Shown piece after piece: positions 59,481-64,000 of a stretch of DNA of 64,000 nucleotides. The position numbers and the translations under genes are program-made. Origin of the DNA: Pseudobutyrivibrio xylanivorans DSM 14809. Lineage in GTDB: Bacteria > Bacillota > Clostridia > Lachnospirales > Lachnospiraceae. Every line of letters begins with the position of its first letter. Position 1 is the stretch's first letter. The notes under the pieces are model-generated. The model did no database searches and had not been told where the DNA came from. It saw only the letters and a program-made list of their open reading frames with translations. Location of the stretch: positions 32,366 through 96,365 of the forward strand of contig NZ_FQYQ01000009.1 in NCBI RefSeq assembly GCF_900141825.1, in the 5' to 3' direction.

Positions 59481-60188
59481 ATGAATAATACATACAAAGA
59501 AGCACTAGAATTTTGGAATAATGCATTTGAAATGGATGATGAAGCAAAGAATGAATATAAGCAGGAGTATGATCCTGTGGATGGTTGGAAAGAACTTTGT
59601 TCATCAGCTAAACTGCAAAATGTGATTATAGACCAGCTTGCCAGCAAGAATAGAGTTTTAGATTATGGATGCGGGGAAGGATGGGCAGGAATAACCTTAA
59701 ATAAGTCAGGTTGTAAGGATGTAACCTGTGTTGATGTGGGTGAAAATGCAATTGAGCTTTGTAAATGCTTTATGAATCATTTCAACATAGAAAAAGGTCT
59801 TAGAGCAGAATGTGTTTCAACTGATTGGTTAAAGAATGAACCAGCAGAATCATATGATGGCATCTTTTGCAGTAATGTTGTAGATGTTTTGCCAGCTGAT
59901 GTAGCTTTGGATATCATAAAGAATTTTGCAAGAATAACTACCAAGGATGCGAAAATTGTTATTGCTATGAATTTTTATGCTGAGCCTGTCAGTAAACCAG
60001 AGAAAAAAATAGAATTCAAAAATGGGAATGAAATGTATGTAAATGGAATTCTCAGAATGACCTCAAGAACAGATGAGGAATGGTCGGAGATTTTTAGTCA
60101 ATTCTTTAATGTTGAAGAAGTAACATATTTCGCTTGGGATGGGGAAGACGAGGAAACACGAAGAATATTTGTTATGAGTAAAAAATAA
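59481..60188 (+). CDS. SAM-dependent methyltransferase
   Basis: 235 residues. NRVLDYGCGEGWAGITLNKSG binds SAM, VDVGENAIELCKCF is motif I-post, and AESYDGIFCSNVVDVLPADV motif II. C-terminal strand pairing FFNVEEVTYFAW. Small-molecule methyltransferase of the same broad type as the genes at 42517 and 46311, but not closely similar in the visible blocks. RBS AAGGGCAG. Confidence 0.85.
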   Translation: MNNTYKEALEFWNNAFEMDDEAKNEYKQEYDPVDGWKELCSSAKLQNVIIDQLASKNRVLDYGCGEGWAGITLNKSGCKDVTCVDVGENAIELCKCFMNHFNIEKGLRAECVSTDWLKNEPAESYDGIFCSNVVDVLPADVALDIIKNFARITTKDAKIVIAMNFYAEPVSKPEKKIEFKNGNEMYVNGILRMTSRTDEEWSEIFSQFFNVEEVTYFAWDGEDEETRRIFVMSKK

Positions 60189-60198
60189 GGAGAACACC

Positions 60199-60548
60199 GT
60201 GAGCAGAGACACAAAGTATTTATTTGAGACAGAAAGATTAGGATTCCGTCATTGGAATGAGGATGATGCGGAGGTCCTTTTTGGTATGGCAAAAGAGCCA
60301 GAGGTGGGACTTCCTTGTGGCTGGCCTGCACAGAGCTTCTCCGTAGAGCATTTGAAGACTTAAATGTTGAAAAGGTATGGTGTGCATACTATCAAGGCAA
60401 TGAAAAATCTAAAAGAGTCCAGGAAAAACTGGGCTTCAAATACCATGACACTCAGGAAAAAGTGAAGCTTCAGCTCTTAGATGAAGTTAGAACAAATATC
60501 ATGAATCTGATGACAAAGGAAGATTGGTTGAAATTGGTTAATTGTTAG
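60199..60548 (+). pseudogene. GNAT (RimJ/RimL) gene with internal deletion
   Basis: From GTG 60199 (AAGGAG upstream) the frame reads KYLFETERLGFRHWNEDDAE and so on to GLPCGWPA, the usual RimJ/RimL start. Near 60325 it jumps, in another frame, to ELLRRAFEDLNVEKVWCAYY and continues with GNEKSKRVQEKLGFKYHDT to the natural end. The acetyl-CoA-binding centre, some 80 codons, is missing. The first frame stops at 60361. This is the same kind of damage as in the GrpB pseudogene at 42160. Confidence 0.82.
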
Positions 60549-60558
60549 GAGTAAATTA

Positions 60559-60855
60559 ATGGGATTTTTTTCAGAGATTGATGGAGAATTAAAACCATCC
60601 GATGATTATTTGGCAAACCATACACTGGAAGGCTATGAAGATGGCGACATGGAGCATGATGATTACGAAGTTGAGGATGATGATGTCGCCATGTCTGTTA
60701 TGCGAAAATGCAAGGATTGTGGAAAGGCATTTACTTTATCTGGCGCAATAAAGGAGTTTGATTCCTATTTTGATGGCGAGTTCTTTTATATGGAAGAATT
60801 TGTTGGTCAGCTTTGTGGCAAGTGCGCCATAGCTGAGATAGAAGAGGAGTTTTAG
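60559..60855 (+). CDS. Small acidic zinc-ribbon protein
   Basis: 98 residues. An acidic N-terminus (1-48) precedes MRKCKDCGKAFTLSGAIKEFDSYF and QLCGKCAIAE, giving a Cys4 zinc site. Function unknown. RBS TAGGAG. It follows the decayed GNAT gene by 10 nt. Confidence 0.68.
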   Translation: MGFFSEIDGELKPSDDYLANHTLEGYEDGDMEHDDYEVEDDDVAMSVMRKCKDCGKAFTLSGAIKEFDSYFDGEFFYMEEFVGQLCGKCAIAEIEEEF

Positions 60856-60886
60856 GAAAAAGCTAGGCTTAGCTGAAGGGGAGAAT

Positions 60887-60984
60887 ATGGAAATTGAGAA
60901 AACTAAAGGAGAAACAAAATGACTTGGAAAACAGTTAATTTACATTTAATGAAAGGAAATGTTTTATCTCCTTATTCTTTATAA
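60887..60984 (+). other. Two tiny overlapping frames with ribosome sites
   Basis: MEIEKTKGETK (60887-60922, AAGGGGAG upstream) and a 21-residue frame MTWKTVNLHLMKGNVLSPYS (60919-60984, AAAGGAG upstream) share ATGA. They may be leftovers of deleted genes or a leader for the MFS gene at 61010. Expression unproven. Confidence 0.35.
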
Positions 60985-61009
60985 ATTAGCAAAGATTAAG
61001 GAGATCAAA

Positions 61010-62098
61010 ATGAATACAAATAAAGCTAGAAATCAGATTACTAAACTATATTTTATTGATGGAATTGGGGGATTGATGATTGCTGGAGCCTCTTGGGTGG
61101 CATTACTTGCCGCAAGAGGATTTTCCACAGTTGAGATTGGATTATTTGAAAGCATATTTCATGTCGCGAGCATGATCTTTGAGGTGCCTTCAGGGGCAGC
61201 GGCAGACGTATTTGGCCGTAAGAAGGTTATGATTACAGCCAGCGTAATGACTATTATTTCATCCATCCTGATGATATTCACAAACACCTTCGCCGGTATA
61301 TCAGTTGCTATGGTATTTTCCGCCCTAAGCTATAACTTGGCATCAGGTACAAGAGAGGCGCTTGCTTACGACAGCCTAAAGGAAGCAGGCATTGAAAATG
61401 AGTACAGCAAGTTCGCTTCTAACGACATGGTGATTTATCGCCTAACTAGTTCACTGGGCACCCTTATGGCTGGAATAGCTCTAATGCTTGGATATAAGAA
61501 GGCGAATGCCTTGGACATCCTTATGGCCATAGCAGCAATTCTAATTGGAACCACACTGATGGAACCAAAGAGTGAGTTAAGCCATCACACCAGTGTCAGC
61601 GCCCGTTTTAAAGAGGTGGCTCTAGAGAGTGTCAGATTCATCAAAGAGAATCGTAAGGCAAGACTAATCATCATATTCAACGCATTTATAGGCGCTGTGG
61701 CGACACTTATAGTTTTCTTCTTACAGGCAAAATTGCCACAGCTTGGAATCAAAACTATCTGGCTTGGGCCAGCATTATTTTCAGTAGGTCTAGGTTCTGT
61801 CATTGGCGCAAAGGCAATAGAATACTGTACGTATTTACGATACAAATATGCCAGCCTATTTGCCGTCATAGGAATCGCCATAGCCTTCGGCTCAATCTTC
61901 ACAGGCAGTATTGCCCTGACGATGCTTGGTGCTTTCGTAGGAGGCTTTGCCGACAGCTTTATAGAAGTACGCTCAGATGTTGTATTAAACAATATGATTC
62001 CCTCCAGCCAGAGAGCAACGCTTATGTCAATCAATTCATTCACCTTTTCCGTTATAATGATTATTTTGTCACCTGTTTTTGGATGGATTTTTTCTTAG
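61010..62098 (+). CDS. MFS transporter
   Basis: 362 residues with about 11 membrane segments. GLFESIFHVASMIFEVPSGAAADVFGRKKVMITAS is the MFS motif A loop between helices 2 and 3. Likely exporter of a drug or metabolite. Start ATG 61010 with AAGGAG; the upstream in-frame ATG at 60959 lacks a ribosome site. The spermidine-synthase-like gene follows after 9 nt. Confidence 0.85.
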   Translation: MNTNKARNQITKLYFIDGIGGLMIAGASWVALLAARGFSTVEIGLFESIFHVASMIFEVPSGAAADVFGRKKVMITASVMTIISSILMIFTNTFAGISVAMVFSALSYNLASGTREALAYDSLKEAGIENEYSKFASNDMVIYRLTSSLGTLMAGIALMLGYKKANALDILMAIAAILIGTTLMEPKSELSHHTSVSARFKEVALESVRFIKENRKARLIIIFNAFIGAVATLIVFFLQAKLPQLGIKTIWLGPALFSVGLGSVIGAKAIEYCTYLRYKYASLFAVIGIAIAFGSIFTGSIALTMLGAFVGGFADSFIEVRSDVVLNNMIPSSQRATLMSINSFTFSVIMIILSPVFGWIFS

Positions 62099-62107
62099 GA
62101 GAATAAA

Positions 62108-63748
62108 ATGGACAGACCGATACTTAGAAATAAATTGTATCTCTATTTGACGGAGTTTTTTGCGGGGATGTCAGTAATGGCAGTAGAATTAGGCGCTAGT
62201 AGATTACTGGCGCCATATTTCAGTTCATCACAAATTGTGTGGACTATTATCATTGGTACGATAATGATTGCTATGGCACTGGGAAATCTTTATGGAGGCC
62301 GTATGGCGGATAAGGACCCAAATCCTGATAAGTTATATAAGCGCATTATCATTGCTGCCATATGGATAGCTGCTATACCAGTTGTGGGAAAGTATGTTAT
62401 TTTAGCTATATCTGCGTTGATAATCTTTACCGTAAATACGAATTTTCTTGTCATTGCAGGATTTGCAGCCTGCATGATTATATTCGTATTTCCGTTATTC
62501 CTTTTAGGCACAGTGACTCCATCACTGGTGAAGTTTTCTGTGGACAGTCTTGATGATAGCGGAAGTGTGGTTGGTAAGCTCAACGCAAGCAATACCATCG
62601 GAAGCATTATAGGCACCTTTGTTCCTACTTTTATCAGCATTCCTGCAGTTGGTACTGCCATCACATTTCTGATATTTGCAGGAATTTTGCTTGCGCTTTG
62701 TATAGTGTATTTTGTTAGTTCTAAAATAAATTTTTCTCAGGCCAAGAGGGTTCCTGCTAGCATTGTGATATTTTTAGTCTGCTGCCTTCTTGGTCATAGC
62801 AATAGCTTTGCATTTTGGCAGACTAATCTAACATATGAAGGTGAATCAATTTACAATTATCTTCAGGTTCACGAGGAGGGTAATCAGGTCATCCTTTCCA
62901 CCAATGTTCTTTTTGGCGTCCAGTCGGTATATCAAAAGGACAAAGGTCCCACAGGTCTCTACTACGATTATGCTATGGCGTCACTTCCAATGGTAGGAAC
63001 ATCAGAACCTATGAAAATTCTTATCTTGGGAAATGGCAGTGGAACCTTTGCAACTCAGTGTGAGAGATATTACGATAACCTTGATATTACTGGTGTAGAG
63101 ATTGACGAAAAGATTACGCAGCTTGCAAGGGATTATTTTGAGCTTCCTGAGGATGTACCAGTAATCACCTATGATGGTCGAGCTTATCTGAATGCCTCAA
63201 AGGATAAATATGATGTGATTATGGTTGATGCATATCAGGATATAACCATCCCATTTCAGATGTCTTCCAAAGAATTCTTTCAATTGGTGGCAGATCATTT
63301 AGATGAAGATGGAGTGATGGTTGTGAATTTGAATATGCGTAGCAACTCACCAGGAAACATCAATGATTATCTGGCGGATACCATAGGGGCAGTATTTCCG
63401 AATATCTATACAGCCGAGGTACTGGGCTGCACTAACAGGATTTTATATGCCAGCTTCAATCCACAGACAGAAGAAAATCTGGCTAATGCCATTGATAAAG
63501 AAACTGATGCAGACTTGTATTACATGATGTCTTTAGCACAGGTGGGCATGCAAAAATATAATCCAGGAAATCTCATTATGACTGACGATAAGGCTCCGGT
63601 GGAGCTCCTTGGAATGAAAGTTATAGATGAGTTGATTTCTGATGAGGTCGCATATTACAAAAAAATATTCAATGAAGAGGGAATAGAGGGACTTACTTCA
63701 TTGATTTTAAGAGAGGTGACAAACTATAAGAAGTCAATAGATAAATGA
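62108..63748 (+). CDS. Membrane-fused spermidine synthase-like protein
   Basis: 546 residues. Seven or eight membrane helices (about 1-225; FFAGMSVMAVELGASRLLAPYF at the start) are fused to a soluble spermidine-synthase/methyltransferase domain (about 245-520) with ILGNGSGTFATQCERYY, TGVEIDEKI and VIMVDAYQDI. The Asp pair of classic SpeE is partly retained (VDAYQD). These 'fused MFS/spermidine synthase' proteins are common, and their product is uncertain; aminopropyl transfer is one possibility. Preceded by AGGAG, in one transcript with the MFS gene. Confidence 0.85.
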   Translation: MDRPILRNKLYLYLTEFFAGMSVMAVELGASRLLAPYFSSSQIVWTIIIGTIMIAMALGNLYGGRMADKDPNPDKLYKRIIIAAIWIAAIPVVGKYVILAISALIIFTVNTNFLVIAGFAACMIIFVFPLFLLGTVTPSLVKFSVDSLDDSGSVVGKLNASNTIGSIIGTFVPTFISIPAVGTAITFLIFAGILLALCIVYFVSSKINFSQAKRVPASIVIFLVCCLLGHSNSFAFWQTNLTYEGESIYNYLQVHEEGNQVILSTNVLFGVQSVYQKDKGPTGLYYDYAMASLPMVGTSEPMKILILGNGSGTFATQCERYYDNLDITGVEIDEKITQLARDYFELPEDVPVITYDGRAYLNASKDKYDVIMVDAYQDITIPFQMSSKEFFQLVADHLDEDGVMVVNLNMRSNSPGNINDYLADTIGAVFPNIYTAEVLGCTNRILYASFNPQTEENLANAIDKETDADLYYMMSLAQVGMQKYNPGNLIMTDDKAPVELLGMKVIDELISDEVAYYKKIFNEEGIEGLTSLILREVTNYKKSIDK

Positions 63749-63788
63749 TGTTTTATTAGAATCTCAAAAAAAGCATAAAATTAGTAAG

Positions 63789-63814
63789 CCATCTGAATTT
63801 TGTATATCAGATGG
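63789..63814. terminator. Hairpin between the convergent spermidine-synthase-like and transposase genes
   Basis: CCATCTGA (63789-63796) pairs with TCAGATGG (63807-63814). No clear U-tract on the right; it may serve either strand or mark the end of the insertion sequence. Confidence 0.5.
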
Positions 63815-63841
63815 TACATACATGAAGGTTATTGGCTTTAT

Positions 63842-64000
63842 TTATCGTACTTTTGAAGGATTAAAATCGATGTCTTGCTTTTCTAAAGCAAAAATAACTC
63901 TAACAAGCTTTTTAGCGACATGAGTTATAGCTACTCGATGAGGCTTTCCTTCGGCTCTTTTTTTGGCATAGTAGGTTGCAAATGTCATATCAAATCTAAT
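63842..64000 (-). mobile_element. IS110-family transposase, C-terminal end (cut by window edge)
   Basis: Minus-strand frame ending at 63842 with 52 residues: FATYYAKKRAEGKPHRVAIT, then HVAKKLVRVIFALEKQDIDF. The Y-x-K-K-x-x-E-G-K-x-H-x-V-A-x-x-H-V-A-K-K-L pattern is the conserved C-terminal part of IS110/IS116/IS902 transposases (DEDD recombinases that use a bridge RNA from their non-coding end). The non-coding 3' end of such an element would lie leftward, in 63749-63841, or on the far side outside the window. Confidence 0.85.

Noticed and set aside
22701..62098. Chromosomal integron cassette array
   Set aside because: No attC-like site between successive genes and no tyrosine recombinase; the dyad elements occur only every 8-16 kb.
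63789..63814. Terminal inverted repeat of an insertion sequence
   Set aside because: IS110 elements generally lack long terminal inverted repeats; a terminator-like hairpin is the simpler reading.
1..64000. tRNA or rRNA genes
   Set aside because: No cloverleaf-like sequence or rRNA-like stretch was recognised in any gap on reading both strands, though a covariance search was not possible.

Overview
The window looks like chromosomal DNA from a low-GC Gram-positive anaerobe of the Lachnospiraceae, most likely a Butyrivibrio/Pseudobutyrivibrio-type rumen or gut bacterium. The basis is AT-rich DNA with strong GGAGG ribosome sites, a YesM/YesN sugar-sensing system next to a two-permease sugar ABC transporter, a eukaryote-type IleRS, rubredoxin, and many small Clostridia-type families. 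The genus is an inference.

Region 1 (1-17.06 kb) is core metabolism: the 3' end of ileS, glycogen phosphorylase, a CPBP membrane protease, a protein with EF-hand-like loops, then a complete sugar sensing and uptake locus. In that locus a membrane-anchored sugar-binding sensor, a YesM-type histidine kinase and an AraC-type response regulator have overlapping reading frames. They precede two lipoprotein sugar-binding proteins, a double ATPase and two paralogous permeases. The high-expression lipoprotein is separated from the ABC genes by an attenuator hairpin. A GC-rich, strongly foldable leader sits directly on the ribosome site of the sensor gene.

Region 2 (17.06-22 kb) holds a 118-nt near-perfect hairpin, a LURP-one-related protein, an acyl-CoA ligase on the minus strand, and an ABC-F protein behind a textbook attenuation leader (promoter, short leader frames, terminator, ribosome site).

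Region 3 (22-62 kb) is a long accessory array of small, mostly co-oriented single genes: nine GNAT acetyltransferases or remnants, three SAM methyltransferases, VOC proteins, hydrolases, HAD proteins, two adenosine-deaminase-like paralogues, histidine phosphatases, an MFS exporter, a GT-C-like membrane protein, a DUF4430/ECF pair and a heme-membrane/flavodoxin fusion. It has signs of steady gene turnover: a GrpB gene and a GNAT gene with internal deletions, a chromate transporter missing its N-terminus, flavodoxin and GNAT fragments, a frameshifted phosphoesterase, a peptide deformylase whose catalytic Glu is Gln, and a nuclease-like gene whose start codon reads ATA. Only 37.4-39.3 kb (a ParB-like/HAD gene, a HAD paralogue and an RpiB-like isomerase) is reversed. 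The right edge has an MFS transporter, a membrane spermidine-synthase-like protein and the C-terminus of an IS110-type transposase.

The most unusual signal is in the spaces between genes. Four elements (at 17251, 25191, 40965 and 56794) are built of 37-nt units, TACGGAA-N23-TTCCGTA or close variants, with exactly constant length. The three complete ones have four units (eight alternating half-sites), in two cases spaced 63, 85-86 and 63 nt. Flanking bases show that the first two units point one way and the last two the other, and each complete element ends 26-35 nt before a start codon. A fifth element (27300-27582) repeats the eight-half-site layout with a different word, TTTATCGC/GCGATAAA. 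I know no described class that fits and regard these as the best candidates for an undescribed system.
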